A DNA stretch of 64,000 nt from Parvularcula sp039822105 (GCA_039822105.1 JBCBMW010000011.1:1-64000); one strand, 5' to 3'. Shown: positions 48,849 to 57,805, numbered from the stretch's first letter. A program made the numbers and translations. Notes: generated by a model from the letters alone, not told the origin.

Positions 48849-49458
48849 AACCATCCTTGAGGGGACGAAAGTGATCCCAGTTCTTGAGGTGGCAGAGCTG
48901 TCGGATGCGGCCCCTCTGGCGAAGGCTCTTGTCGCTGGCGGTTTGAACGTGATTGAGCTGACCCTCCGCACGGAATGCGCGCTTGATGCTGTTGCGGCGA
49001 TGAAGGACGCGGCGCCCGAGCTGGTGGTCGGTATGGGGACGATCCGAACTCTCACCGATGTCGACGGCAGCGTTGAGGCGGGTGCGGGGTTTCTCGTGAC
49101 ACCCGGCTTCACCCCGGCGCTCCTCGCCCATGTTGCAGCTTGCGGCGTTCCGGCGCTCCCTGGTGTGGCGACGGTGGGCGAGGCGATGATCGCGGTCGAA
49201 GCTGGCTGTGATCGGCTCAAGTTCTTTCCGGCGGAGCCGGCGGGGGGCCTTCCTTACCTCAAGTCCTTGGCCGGGCCGCTTCCTGACGTGAAGTTCTGCC
49301 CCACGGGCGGCATCCAGGTTGATCAGGTGGCAGATTATATTGCTCTGCCCAATGTGATGTGCGTCGGCGGTTCATGGGTCGCGCCGAAGTCGGCTATCGC
49401 GGCGGGGGATTGGTCCACCATAGAAAGCAACGCGCGACGTGCGGCGAGTTTTGCCTGA
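48838..49458 (+). CDS. eda: 2-keto-3-deoxy-6-phosphogluconate aldolase
   Basis: 206 residues of the KDPG/KHG aldolase family. Recognised parts: VIPVLEVAELSDAAPLAKAL, GLNVIELTLRTECALDA with the catalytic-site glutamate, GTIRTLTDVDGSVEAGAGFL, and the Schiff-base lysine region DRLKFFPAEPAGG, followed by FCPTGGIQ. It splits KDPG into pyruvate and glyceraldehyde-3-phosphate, the last step of the pathway. ATG 48838 lies within the 3' end of glk. It ends the operon and is convergent with the M24 peptidase gene, 3 bases away. Confidence 0.97.
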   Translation: MSIETILEGTKVIPVLEVAELSDAAPLAKALVAGGLNVIELTLRTECALDAVAAMKDAAPELVVGMGTIRTLTDVDGSVEAGAGFLVTPGFTPALLAHVAACGVPALPGVATVGEAMIAVEAGCDRLKFFPAEPAGGLPYLKSLAGPLPDVKFCPTGGIQVDQVADYIALPNVMCVGGSWVAPKSAIAAGDWSTIESNARRAASFA

Positions 49459-49461
49459 GCG

Positions 49462-50799
49462 CTAGTCGCTGGCGATCAGGTGAAACCGCTTTTGACGACC
49501 GTTGAGGTAGCGCACGTCTGAGCCGTCGAAGAAGGCGTCTTCCTCCGTACGGAACTGCACCTCTTGTCCGCCCCATTCGGGCACAACGGCGGTGGCGCTG
49601 AGCTCAATCGACCAGGCAGTGTTGGCGCGGATAGGGCCATCACCGTGATAGGTCGGCTGCTGGTTGTCCCAAAAACCGATCGCAGGTCCTGCGCCGTGAC
49701 CGTGGAAACCGATCGGGTGGGTATAGATCGACGGCTGATGGCCTTCGGCGATCGCGCGCTCCCGTGCCAGGCGCAGCACGTCATTGCCGCTGAGGCCGAC
49801 CTTAAAACTCTCCGTCAGCGCGTCTTGGACAGCGTTGGCTGATGCAAGTCCGTTCTTGAGGCCTTCTGGCGCGTCCGCCTCCCCCTCGCGCAGGACATAG
49901 GCGAGGTGCTGGGTGTCAGTGTTGAGGTCCAGATAGGTGATGCCAAAATCCGTCCACACCATATCACCAGGTTCGATCACCGTGTCCCCGCGCAGCTCGC
50001 CATCATTCCCTTGGCGGAAGATCGATATCGATGGATGGAACCAGGCGGTCACGCCGAGCTCTGAGATGCGTTGGCGGTACCACCACATCACATCATCCGC
50101 GGTGGTCACGCCCGGGGTGATCACCTGGTTGGACAACGCCTCGCCGATGATCGCGTGGGCCAGGCGTACGATCTCCGGATAGCGTTCCATCTCGGCTGGA
50201 ATGCGGGTCTCGAGCCACTGGATCGAGAGGTTATGACCCGACACAATGCGCCTACGGTATTTCGCCGGAAGCGCGTCCACCGCACCGTTGTACTGAGAAT
50301 AGGTCATGCCGTCGCCAAAGGCGCTCTCGGCTGAGGTGTTGAGAGCGATCCGTCTGGGGTCACGTTCAGCAACAATGTCGGCGAGGCGCGCCCACTGGTC
50401 CGGCTGCTCCTCCGGTGTCCATGACGGCTCGAAAAACCCGCCGAGACCGTAGCGGCTGACCGTCAGGCGTTCGACGCCTTGCTCGGGACCTCGATCAAAA
50501 AAGACAAGGATCGTCCGCCTGCGGGCGTGAAAGCTCGTCGCGTTGAGCATGGTGGCGACCACGGGGTCCTCGAGGTACTCCCGCGCAACCAGGATCCACA
50601 TATCGATCTTCTGCTCACGCATAATCTCAGGGATCAGGGTATCTAAGCGTTCCCCAAGCCATAGATCATGGAGTGCTGCTTGCTCCCTCGGTGACAGAAC
50701 CGTCGGCGGAGTGGGTTTCAGCTCCGCCTCATCCCGAATTTGTGCCTTCGCTGCGCCCAACGGCAGAAGAGCGAGCATGAGAACCAAAAAAAACCGCAC
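49462..50799 (-). CDS. Exported M24-family (Xaa-Pro aminopeptidase-like) metallopeptidase
   Basis: 445 residues. A signal peptide (FFLVLMLALLPLGAAKAQ) precedes a creatinase-like N-domain and a pita-bread M24 catalytic domain. The five metal ligands can be placed: Asp in WTDFGI, Asp in LDLNTDTQH, His in GFHGHGAGP, Glu in SIELSA and Glu in FRTEEDAFF. A periplasmic prolyl-peptidase role is likely. GTG 50799 is preferred because TTGAGGA lies nine bases upstream; TTG 50814 is the alternative and would overlap the previous stop. It appears co-transcribed with the flavin oxidoreductase gene. Confidence 0.9.
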   Translation of the reverse strand: MRFFLVLMLALLPLGAAKAQIRDEAELKPTPPTVLSPREQAALHDLWLGERLDTLIPEIMREQKIDMWILVAREYLEDPVVATMLNATSFHARRRTILVFFDRGPEQGVERLTVSRYGLGGFFEPSWTPEEQPDQWARLADIVAERDPRRIALNTSAESAFGDGMTYSQYNGAVDALPAKYRRRIVSGHNLSIQWLETRIPAEMERYPEIVRLAHAIIGEALSNQVITPGVTTADDVMWWYRQRISELGVTAWFHPSISIFRQGNDGELRGDTVIEPGDMVWTDFGITYLDLNTDTQHLAYVLREGEADAPEGLKNGLASANAVQDALTESFKVGLSGNDVLRLARERAIAEGHQPSIYTHPIGFHGHGAGPAIGFWDNQQPTYHGDGPIRANTAWSIELSATAVVPEWGGQEVQFRTEEDAFFDGSDVRYLNGRQKRFHLIASD

Positions 50800-50810
50800 G
50801 GTGATTGTCC

Positions 50811-52103
50811 TCAAGCTGCTTTGAGCGCCTTGGCCTTCTTGGCCGCGGCGCTTTGCGTGCGGATGAAAGCAAAAAAGATGTTCATCTCTGTCTTGGGCGC
50901 AAGGCCGTCCGCCAGGCGATTGATGTTCTCATAGAAGAATGCCACCGCGGAGAAACCGTTGAGTGTACGGACCAGTGTCAAGCTCGATTGCGGACCAAAG
51001 ATCCCAGGTCCGATCGAGAGCTGCTTTTCATAGGACGGAACCTGGTCACGCTCGCCCGATAGGAACGCATTCGGCATGTCCGGGTGCACGCAGAGCGGGC
51101 GGGCAATCCCGATGAGATCGGTGGCCCCGCTGGCCAAGGCGTCTTCCATACCTGTCTTGGTGCGGAAGCCGCCGGTGACCATAAGGGGCAGTTTGCTCCG
51201 CTCTCGCACGGCCTCGGCGAAGGTGAGGAAGTAGGCTTCACGGCTTTTCGTGCTTTGCCGCTTTCCTTCCTCGTAGCGCTTCTCAAGGCCTGACAGATCC
51301 ATCATCGCGGGCTGCTCGTAATTGCCGCCGGAGATCTCAAGAAGATCGACGCCGCGCTCTGCCAACCATTCGCAAATGGTGAGCGAGTCCTCCGTCGAGA
51401 GACCACCCTTTTGGAAGTCCGAAGAGTTGAGCTTCACTGAGACGACGAACCCGTCCGGTGCATCTGCTTTGATCCGCTCGACGATGGTGAGAAGCGGGCG
51501 AGCGCGGTTTTCGAGCACGCCGCCATACTGATCAGTCCGCTGGTTGGCGAGCGGGTTGAGGAAAGCTGACAGAAGATATCCGTGTGCAGAGTGGATCTGG
51601 ACGCCTGCGAAACCCGTTTCTGCGGCGACGCGGCTTGCGTGCACAAAGCGGTCGATCACATCTTCGACGTCAGCCGCCGTCATCTCCCTTGGTTGGCCAA
51701 AGGTGCCGCCCGGCAGACCAAGCGCCACGGCGGAGGGGGCGAGGGGAGAGGGGTTCACATTGGCCGGTGTCTGACGGCCGGCATGGCTGATCTGCATGAT
51801 CGTGACCGCGCCATGCGCTTGTGAGGCGGCCGCCCAGTCTTTGAACGCCGCCATGCGCGCTTCGTCCTGCGGTCCATCGATCACGACATTACCGGGGTCT
51901 TCGAGGTGGTCTTTGTCGACCTGAACGTTGCCCGTGATTTGCAGCCCGACGCCGCCTTTTGCCCAAGTGTCGTAGATCTTTTTGTGGCGAGCGTTCGGGA
52001 GCTGGTCGGCATCGGCGAGCTTTTCCGTCATCGCTGCCTTGGCAAAGCGGTTCTTGATCACCGCGCCGCAGGGCAGGGTGAAGGGGGTTCCAAGTGCACT
52101 CAT
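50811..52103 (-). CDS. NADH:flavin oxidoreductase (Old Yellow Enzyme family)
   Basis: 430 residues. An FMN TIM barrel of the OYE/2,4-dienoyl-CoA reductase N-domain type, with LPCGAVIKNRFAKAAMTEKL at the start, MQISHAGRQTPANVNPSPLA, GVQIHSAHGYLLSAFLNPLA, then NQRTDQYGG, and VTGGFRTKTGMEDALASGAT at the phosphate-binding end. There is no C-terminal FeS/FAD extension, so it is a single-domain ene-reductase-like enzyme of unknown substrate. ATG 52103 has GGAGAG nine bases upstream. Its stop overlaps a possible TTG start of the M24 gene. A 287-bp gap separates it from the divergent hppA. Confidence 0.9.
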   Translation of the reverse strand: MSALGTPFTLPCGAVIKNRFAKAAMTEKLADADQLPNARHKKIYDTWAKGGVGLQITGNVQVDKDHLEDPGNVVIDGPQDEARMAAFKDWAAASQAHGAVTIMQISHAGRQTPANVNPSPLAPSAVALGLPGGTFGQPREMTAADVEDVIDRFVHASRVAAETGFAGVQIHSAHGYLLSAFLNPLANQRTDQYGGVLENRARPLLTIVERIKADAPDGFVVSVKLNSSDFQKGGLSTEDSLTICEWLAERGVDLLEISGGNYEQPAMMDLSGLEKRYEEGKRQSTKSREAYFLTFAEAVRERSKLPLMVTGGFRTKTGMEDALASGATDLIGIARPLCVHPDMPNAFLSGERDQVPSYEKQLSIGPGIFGPQSSLTLVRTLNGFSAVAFFYENINRLADGLAPKTEMNIFFAFIRTQSAAAKKAKALKAA

Positions 52104-52390
52104 AGGGTCACGCTCTCCGGACAGCGGCGCACAGCCTCGGCCGAACGTCGCAGAAAAACCAATGTCTTGCCCCGAACCCGTTCGTCCCGAAAGGGCGAAG
52201 GGCATGGCACTCCCCGTCCGAGCCCGATTCGCTGGCGTATCGGGTCATCAGACGCGGGTGATGACGACGGCGCCAAACAGGCGGTGGACTGGTTTCGAAG
52301 CCTTCCGTTGATTTCAGCACCAACCCCTGTAGAGCCAACCAGAAAAACCGGCGCGGCAGGCGTCCGGACACAAGGGTCGAGGGAGTTTCT
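52104..52390. other. Divergent intergenic region, flavin oxidoreductase / hppA
   Basis: 287 bases without a credible gene. Presumably holds both promoters; I could not pick a convincing -35/-10 pair by eye. GAGGGAG immediately precedes the hppA start. Confidence 0.5.
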
Positions 52391-54562
52391 ATGATCTTTT
52401 CGCTGCTGCTCGTTATCGTGGCGGGCTTTATTGCCGTGGGATACGGCGTGGTCACCACACAGTCTGTTCTTGCAGCGCCTGCGGGCAACGCAAGAATGCA
52501 AGAGATCGCAGCAGCGATCCAGGAAGGCGCCTCGGCTTATCTGCGCCGCCAATACATCACGATTGGGATTGTTGGCGTGGTTGTCATGATCGCGCTTCTC
52601 GTTCTTTTCCGTGATTGGGTGCCAGCGGTTGGCTTCCTTCTCGGCGCGGTTCTCTCGGGTGCAGCTGGCTTTATTGGCATGCTGATCTCGGTTCGGGCGA
52701 ACGTCCGGACTACCGAAGCCTCGCGGAACGGTCTGCAGCACGGCCTTGATATCGCGTTCAAAGCGGGCGCGGTCACTGGTATGCTGGTGGCGGGCCTCGC
52801 GCTTCTTGGTCTTGCGGTTTACTTCTTCCTCCTCACCGGCCTCTTCGGCATGGACGAGTCGAGCCGTCAGGTGGTGAACGGCCTCGTGTCGCTCTCGCTG
52901 GGCGCCTCGCTCATCTCGGTCTTCGCCCGTCTCGGCGGCGGTATCTTCACCAAGGGCGCGGATGTCGGCGGCGACCTCGTCGGTAAAGTCGAGGCCGGCA
53001 TCCCAGAGGATGACCCTCGGAACGCAGCCACCATCGCTGACAATGTCGGGGACAATGTTGGCGACTGTGCCGGCATGGCCGCTGACCTGTTCGAGACTTA
53101 CGTGGTGACGATTGCCGCAACGATGGTTCTGGCGTCGATCCTGTTCGCAGGGATCCCGATGGCCGAAGGCGACGGCATCTCAGCCGTGCAGCGCTTCATG
53201 CTTTATCCGCTCGCTATTGGCGGCGCCTGCATCCTGACCTCGATTGGCGGCACGTATTTCGTGAAGCTCGGCCAGGGTTCGACCAACGTCATGGGCGCAC
53301 TCTACAAAGGCCTGATCGCGACCGGTGTGATGTCCGTCGTCGCGCTTCTCCTTGTCACCTCGCTCGTCACGGGCTTCCAGCAGGACTATCAGATTGCTGG
53401 TCTCGGCGGCGAAGGGATGCGGACCTTCAACGGCTTCGGTCTGTTCATCTGCGGCATTCTTGGTCTGATCGTCACCGGCGCCATTGTGTGGGTCACGGAG
53501 TACTACACGGGTACGGGCTTCCGTCCTGTGAAGTCGGTGGCTGCGGCATCGGAAAGCGGCCACGGCACCAACGTGATCCAAGGCCTCGCGGTTTCGATGG
53601 AAGCAACCGCTCTGCCGGCTGTCATCATCATCATCGGTATCATCGCGGCGTTTAACCTCGCAGGCCTCTACGGCATTGCCATCGCGGTCACGACGATGCT
53701 GGCGCTGGCCGGTATGATCGTCGCGCTCGACGCTTTCGGCCCTGTGACGGACAACGCAGGCGGCATCGCGGAGATGGCTGAGCTTGAAGGCTCTGTCCGT
53801 GACACGACCGACGCTCTCGACGCCGTTGGCAACACGACCAAAGCTGTCACCAAAGGTTACGCGATTGGTTCAGCGGGCCTCGGCGCGTTGGTGCTGTTCG
53901 CGGCGTATGCGGAGGACCTTCGTTACTTCGCGGCGCATCCGGAGCAATATCCGTTCTTTGATGGCATCGTGCCAGACTACTCGCTGATTAATCCTTATGT
54001 GATTGTCGGCCTCTTTGCTGGCGGTCTTCTGCCGTTCCTCTTTGGCTCCATGGCGATGCAGGCCGTGGGCCGGGCAGCGGCGGCGATCGTCGAAGAGGTC
54101 CGTCGTCAGTTCAAAGAGAAGCCCGGCATCATGGAAGGCACAGAAAAGCCTGACTATGCCCAGGCGGTGAACCTCCTCACAGGCGCGGCGATCAAAGAGA
54201 TGATCATTCCGTCGCTTCTGCCGATCCTCGGCCCCATCGTGGTCTATCTCTTTGTTGGGATGATTGCGGGCACCGCGGCAGCTCTCTCGGCCGTCGGTGC
54301 GATGCTCATGGGCGTGATCGTCACGGGCCTTTTCCTGGCTCTCTCCATGACCGCCGGCGGCGGCGCATGGGACAACGCCAAGAAGTATATCGAAGACGGC
54401 AACCACGGCGGTAAGGGCTCTGAAGCTCACAAGGCGGCTGTGACCGGCGATACCGTAGGTGATCCGTATAAGGATACGGCGGGTCCTGCTGTGAACCCGA
54501 TGATCAAGATCACCAACATCGTGGCGCTCTTGCTCCTCGCCTACCTCGCCAGCCTCGGTTAA
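52391..54562 (+). CDS. hppA: K+-independent membrane proton-pumping pyrophosphatase
   Basis: 723 residues with about 16 membrane helices. The PPi-binding loop signature DVGGDLVGKVEAGIPEDDPR, then NAATIADNVGDNVGDCAGMA and DLFETY, is intact, as are FGPVTDNAGGIAEM and the C-terminal DTVGDPYKDTAGPAVNPMIK. GNTTKA places a lysine (Lys484) where K+-dependent enzymes have alanine, the accepted mark of the K+-independent H+-pumping class. It couples PPi hydrolysis to proton export at the inner membrane. GAGGGAG precedes ATG 52391. A HAD hydrolase gene begins 14 bases downstream. Confidence 0.97.
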   Translation: MIFSLLLVIVAGFIAVGYGVVTTQSVLAAPAGNARMQEIAAAIQEGASAYLRRQYITIGIVGVVVMIALLVLFRDWVPAVGFLLGAVLSGAAGFIGMLISVRANVRTTEASRNGLQHGLDIAFKAGAVTGMLVAGLALLGLAVYFFLLTGLFGMDESSRQVVNGLVSLSLGASLISVFARLGGGIFTKGADVGGDLVGKVEAGIPEDDPRNAATIADNVGDNVGDCAGMAADLFETYVVTIAATMVLASILFAGIPMAEGDGISAVQRFMLYPLAIGGACILTSIGGTYFVKLGQGSTNVMGALYKGLIATGVMSVVALLLVTSLVTGFQQDYQIAGLGGEGMRTFNGFGLFICGILGLIVTGAIVWVTEYYTGTGFRPVKSVAAASESGHGTNVIQGLAVSMEATALPAVIIIIGIIAAFNLAGLYGIAIAVTTMLALAGMIVALDAFGPVTDNAGGIAEMAELEGSVRDTTDALDAVGNTTKAVTKGYAIGSAGLGALVLFAAYAEDLRYFAAHPEQYPFFDGIVPDYSLINPYVIVGLFAGGLLPFLFGSMAMQAVGRAAAAIVEEVRRQFKEKPGIMEGTEKPDYAQAVNLLTGAAIKEMIIPSLLPILGPIVVYLFVGMIAGTAAALSAVGAMLMGVIVTGLFLALSMTAGGGAWDNAKKYIEDGNHGGKGSEAHKAAVTGDTVGDPYKDTAGPAVNPMIKITNIVALLLLAYLASLG

Positions 54563-54576
54563 GCCCAGGGTTCTGA

Positions 54577-55281
54577 ATGATGACGATGGACGCCGTCCTT
54601 TTTGATTGTGACGGCGTCCTCGTCGACAGCGAGGTTGTTGGCCTCGAAGACAGTGCGGAGTTTTTGAGGGACAACGGCTTTTCGTGGGGCCCTGACGAAC
54701 TCATCCGCCGCTTCACCGGTAAGCGTGATGACCGGTTTCGCAAAGAGCTGCTTGAGGGGTATGCGGAGGTTCTCGGCCGCACTCCGACCGAGGCTGAAGG
54801 CGAAACCCTCTTTGTTGGTATGATCGAGACGCGCCGCGCCTCGCGCCACCTGATGCAGCCTGTGCCCGGGGCACGGGAGACGCTTGTGATGGTCAGCGCC
54901 CTTGGTCTCAAATGCGCAGTTGCATCATCTTCGCGGCAGGTCCATCTCGACAGCAAGATCGAGCGTTACGGCTTCTCACCTTTGGTCTCTCCCCATGTCT
55001 ATTCAGCGGAGCATGTCGCGCACGGAAAACCTGCGCCTGATATCTTTCTCTATGCGGCAGAACGAATCGGCGCTGACCCCAGCGTGTGCGTTGTGATCGA
55101 GGACAGCCCCTTTGGTGTGGAGGCCGGCGTCAACGCTGGCATGCAGGTTTGGGGTTTCACCGGGGGCGGACATTGCCTTGAAGACCATGCAGAGCGCCTG
55201 GTTGCGGCCGGAGCGATAAGAATTCACACTTCTCATACTGCACTGCAGCAAGAGTTAACGCTCGTTACTCAAGAACACTAA
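54577..55281 (+). CDS. HAD-superfamily hydrolase (beta-phosphoglucomutase/phosphatase-like)
   Basis: 234 residues. HAD motif I LFDCDGVLVDSE with the nucleophile and acid/base aspartates, a helical cap (subclass I), motif II in CAVASSSRQVHLDSKI and motifs III-IV around KPAPDIFLYAAERIG and VIEDSPFGVEAGVNAG. It resembles the PGM-like or GPH-like phosphatases, so sugar-phosphate phosphatase or mutase activity is likely but cannot be specified. Any of three close ATGs (54577, 54580, 54586) could be the start. It follows hppA on the same strand. Confidence 0.88.
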   Translation: MMTMDAVLFDCDGVLVDSEVVGLEDSAEFLRDNGFSWGPDELIRRFTGKRDDRFRKELLEGYAEVLGRTPTEAEGETLFVGMIETRRASRHLMQPVPGARETLVMVSALGLKCAVASSSRQVHLDSKIERYGFSPLVSPHVYSAEHVAHGKPAPDIFLYAAERIGADPSVCVVIEDSPFGVEAGVNAGMQVWGFTGGGHCLEDHAERLVAAGAIRIHTSHTALQQELTLVTQEH

Positions 55282-55397
55282 AGAAAAGATTCGCTTTACT
55301 ACGCACATGACAAGAGTAAGACAGTTGTGCCGGCAGTGATTCCCCACCCACCACACTGCGGCTTCATGAGGGCGTTTTATCGGGCCCCGTGATCTTT

Positions 55398-55429
55398 GCG
55401 GCGGTGCTGCTCCCCCACGGCACCGCCGC
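55398..55429. repeat. GC-rich hairpin between HAD and mmcB 3' ends
   Basis: Perfect 10-bp arms GCGGCGGTGC and GCACCGCCGC separated by 12 bases. It ends two bases from the stop of mmcB (minus strand) and follows the HAD gene by ~115 bases, so it could serve as a bidirectional transcription stop. No clean T-run follows on either strand. The rest of the 150-bp gap (55282-55397) shows nothing assignable. Confidence 0.5.
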
Positions 55430-55431
55430 CT

Positions 55432-55896
55432 TCATGTCTGGGTGCGGAAAACTGCCTGTCTTGCCAGTCTGATGAGCACGGTCTTCCGGCGGGCCCCGGC
55501 GATGCGTGATGTGATCGCTTCACGGACGACCGCCCCGCCGAAGCCGTCAGCGATGATCAAACCCTCGTCCCCAGGCAGAAGATTGGTGTCAAAATCTTCG
55601 TTCACTGCAAAGAAGAATTGATCGCAATAGTCTTTGTACTCCGGCCACTTGTTGTCGACATCAAAGTCAGCGCGGCAAGACTTCACTTCCACCATAACGA
55701 TGTCGCCTTTGTCCGACACGCCGGTGATATCGGCGCGCCGTCCATTGGGCAGGGTGAGTTCTGTAAAAGGGGCATAGCCCATATCGACGAGCAGGTTCGC
55801 CGCGCCGCGTGTGACCGCCGCGGTGACATCAGGCCTTGGGTCCTGGGCGGGCGTCGGTTCGCCTGCGGGGTTGTCGTCGGACGCGGCGTTCTTCAA
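55432..55896 (-). CDS. mmcB: MmcB-family DNA repair protein (PD-(D/E)XK fold)
   Basis: 154 residues. The core shows RRADITGVSDKGDIVMVEVK, then SCRADFDVDNKWPEYKDYCD and QFFFAVNEDF, the pattern of MmcB, a Caulobacter protein needed for mitomycin C resistance. The D...EVK spacing is that of a PD-(D/E)XK nuclease-like fold. In Caulobacter the gene is part of the SOS response; no LexA box can be claimed here because the gene overlaps its neighbour. The start is probably TTG 55896, overlapping the ferredoxin stop (TTGA), with a poorly spaced ribosome site, so the exact N-terminus is unsure. Confidence 0.85.
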   Translation of the reverse strand: MKNAASDDNPAGEPTPAQDPRPDVTAAVTRGAANLLVDMGYAPFTELTLPNGRRADITGVSDKGDIVMVEVKSCRADFDVDNKWPEYKDYCDQFFFAVNEDFDTNLLPGDEGLIIADGFGGAVVREAITSRIAGARRKTVLIRLARQAVFRTQT

Positions 55897-56213
55897 CCTT
55901 GGAATTCAGGCAGCTTCACCGTCAGGCCTTCAAGCTTATCGGTGATCCCGATCTGGCAGCTGAGGCGTGAGCTGTCTTGGCGTTCCGATGCGAAGTCGAG
56001 CATCGATTCTTCCATTGGTGAGGGCTCGCCCGTCGCTTCTTTGAACGCGTCATCGACATACACGTGGCAGGTCGCGCAAGCGCAGGCGCCGCCGCAGTCA
56101 GCATCGATGCCCGGCACGCCGTGTTTCACGGCCACCTCCATCAGTGTCATGCCGGCCTCGGCGTCCACTTTGTGTTCGGTGCCGTCATGCTCGATGTAGG
56201 TGATTTGAACCAC
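55893..56213 (-). CDS. 2Fe-2S ferredoxin (adrenodoxin type)
   Basis: 106 residues. Starts MVQITYIEHDGTEH from GTG 56213, with GAGGAAAG six bases upstream. The cluster ligands are CGGACACATC (C-x5-C-x2-C) followed by HVYV, and the fourth cysteine in SRLSCQIGI, with the adrenodoxin-type acidic segment ESMLDFASERQDSSRLSCQI between. Such ferredoxins pass electrons from NAD(P)H ferredoxin reductases to P450s or to FeS-cluster and heme biosynthesis. The stop overlaps the mmcB start; no isc/hsc genes are nearby. Confidence 0.93.
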   Translation of the reverse strand: MVQITYIEHDGTEHKVDAEAGMTLMEVAVKHGVPGIDADCGGACACATCHVYVDDAFKEATGEPSPMEESMLDFASERQDSSRLSCQIGITDKLEGLTVKLPEFQG

Positions 56214-56282
56214 GGTGTTCTTTCCTCTTTCGTTTGAGATGGAGAAGCGTCGCGCGCTCAGCTTCTGCAAGGCGAACCTCTC

Positions 56283-56735
56283 GTGCCGGTTTTTTCAGCG
56301 TCAGAAAAGGAGACAGAAGACCTCGGCCGTCGGCTGGCTTCAATTCTCCGCGCAGGCGATTGTGTGACCTTCACAGGCGATCTGGGGGCGGGGAAGACGA
56401 CGCTCGTTCGCGCCCTCATTCGCGCGAGAGCGGGTGCGCCCATCGATGTGCCCAGTCCGACCTATGCCCTGGTGGAGGCTTACGAATTCGAAACTCCGAT
56501 CTTCCACGTCGATCTCTATCGCTTGGAGAACCAGGCGGAGGCTTGGGAGCTGGGGCTCGATGATATGTTCGAGACCGGCATCACCCTTGTTGAGTGGCCA
56601 GACCGGGCGGAAGAACTCCTGCCCGCAGCGCGGCTCGAGATAACAATCAGCCACCGCGATGAGGGCCGAGACATCGCGTGGCGCCCACTGGGCACAGAAT
56701 GGACAGAGCGCATGGCGCATTGGGAGAGCACATGA
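56283..56735 (+). CDS. tsaE: tRNA t6A biosynthesis ATPase TsaE
   Basis: 150 residues, normal for TsaE (YjeE). Walker A FTGDLGAGKTTLVRALIRA at about 34-52, then VPSPTYALVEAYE, FHVDLYRLE and the conserved GITLVEWPDRAEELLP. With TsaB and TsaD it drives the threonylcarbamoyl transfer to A37 of ANN-decoding tRNAs. GTG 56283 is the start. It is divergent from the ferredoxin gene with a 69-bp gap and overlaps the next gene by four bases (ATGA), as in the known tsaE-amgK-murU clusters. Confidence 0.93.
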   Translation: MPVFSASEKETEDLGRRLASILRAGDCVTFTGDLGAGKTTLVRALIRARAGAPIDVPSPTYALVEAYEFETPIFHVDLYRLENQAEAWELGLDDMFETGITLVEWPDRAEELLPAARLEITISHRDEGRDIAWRPLGTEWTERMAHWEST

Positions 56736-57805
56736 GAGCCGCCGCAGGGCGAGAGGTCAGCCGCGCTGAGGCGAGGGCACGCTTTCTTGCGTCAACGCCG
56801 TGGGCCGAGGCAGGGGTTGAGCAGCTCGGCTCTGACGCCTCCATCCGGCAGTATTTCCGCCTCATTGGCGGTCCGCACCAAGCCCTTCTGATGGATGCCC
56901 CAACCGCCGCGGTGGAGCCGCCTTGCCCGCCAAGCGCGACGGAAGAGGAGCGCCGTGCGCTCGGCTACGTGGCCATGGTGCGTGGAGCTGGGAACGCGTT
57001 GACGGCCTATCGCGCGGCTTCGAGGGTCCTTGATCGGTGTGGTCTTCTCGTGCCGTCGATGGTCGAAATGGATGCTGCGAACGGCTTCGGGATTGTCGAG
57101 GATCTCGGCGATGAGAGGGTGGCCCTCGCCGTGTTGAGACCCGGTGAGGAAGAGCGTCTCTACAATGCCGCTGCGGATTCGCTTGATGCACTGCGCGCTG
57201 TCACCGCAGCGCCGGGAGACGCCCACGGCTGGTCCTTCCAAACCTACGATGCACTGGCTCTTGAGGCGGAGGCCGCTCTTTTGGAGGAGTGGTTCTTCCC
57301 CAAAGTCTTGAACCGAGAGCTCAGCGACGCGGACCGAACAAGGCTTGCAGAAGCTTGGGCAGAGACCATCGCTGGCTTGTCGCCTCCAGTGTCCTGGGTT
57401 CACCGCGACTATCATGCAGACAACCTCATCGTTTGCGGCGAGCGGGTCGGGGTCATCGACTTTCAAGACATGATGGTCGGCCAGGCCGCCTATGATTGGA
57501 TGTCTTTGATTGAGGATGTGCGCCGCGATGTGGATCCAGAGATCCGCAGGAAGCTCTACGAGCGCGGTGTCAGCGGTGCGCGTGACCCAGAAGCTTTCGC
57601 CACAGACTATGCGATCCTCGCCGCTCAGCGGAACGCCAAAATCCTTGGGATCTTCGCGCGCCTCGCTCACCGCGACGGCAAGCATCGCTATCTCGACCTT
57701 TTGCCGCGGGTTCGCCGGTTCTTTGCTGAGGATCTGAAGCGACCGGCCGTGGCCCCTGTGCGTACCGCGATCAACGACATCGCGCCGGAGCTTCTTCATG
57801 CTTGA
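56732..57805 (+). CDS. amgK: Anomeric MurNAc/GlcNAc kinase AmgK (aminoglycoside phosphotransferase fold)
   Basis: 357 residues of the APH/choline kinase fold. The catalytic loop is WVHRDYHADNLIV and the metal-binding IDFQDMM follows, with the N-lobe SDASIRQYFRL at about 32-42. Position between tsaE and a MurU-like nucleotidyltransferase identifies it as AmgK, which phosphorylates the anomeric carbon of recycled MurNAc (or GlcNAc) in the cytosol. The AmgK-MurU route bypasses de novo UDP-MurNAc synthesis and gives intrinsic fosfomycin tolerance in Pseudomonas and Caulobacter. ATG 56732 overlaps the tsaE stop; its 3' end overlaps murU by 8 bases. Confidence 0.9.
   Translation: MRAAAGREVSRAEARARFLASTPWAEAGVEQLGSDASIRQYFRLIGGPHQALLMDAPTAAVEPPCPPSATEEERRALGYVAMVRGAGNALTAYRAASRVLDRCGLLVPSMVEMDAANGFGIVEDLGDERVALAVLRPGEEERLYNAAADSLDALRAVTAAPGDAHGWSFQTYDALALEAEAALLEEWFFPKVLNRELSDADRTRLAEAWAETIAGLSPPVSWVHRDYHADNLIVCGERVGVIDFQDMMVGQAAYDWMSLIEDVRRDVDPEIRRKLYERGVSGARDPEAFATDYAILAAQRNAKILGIFARLAHRDGKHRYLDLLPRVRRFFAEDLKRPAVAPVRTAINDIAPELLHA

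Noticed and set aside
55282..55431. Riboswitch or small RNA in the 150-bp HAD-mmcB gap
   Set aside because: Both flanking genes end here, so no downstream gene could be controlled in cis. Apart from the GC-rich hairpin I see no known RNA family and no promoter-terminator pair.
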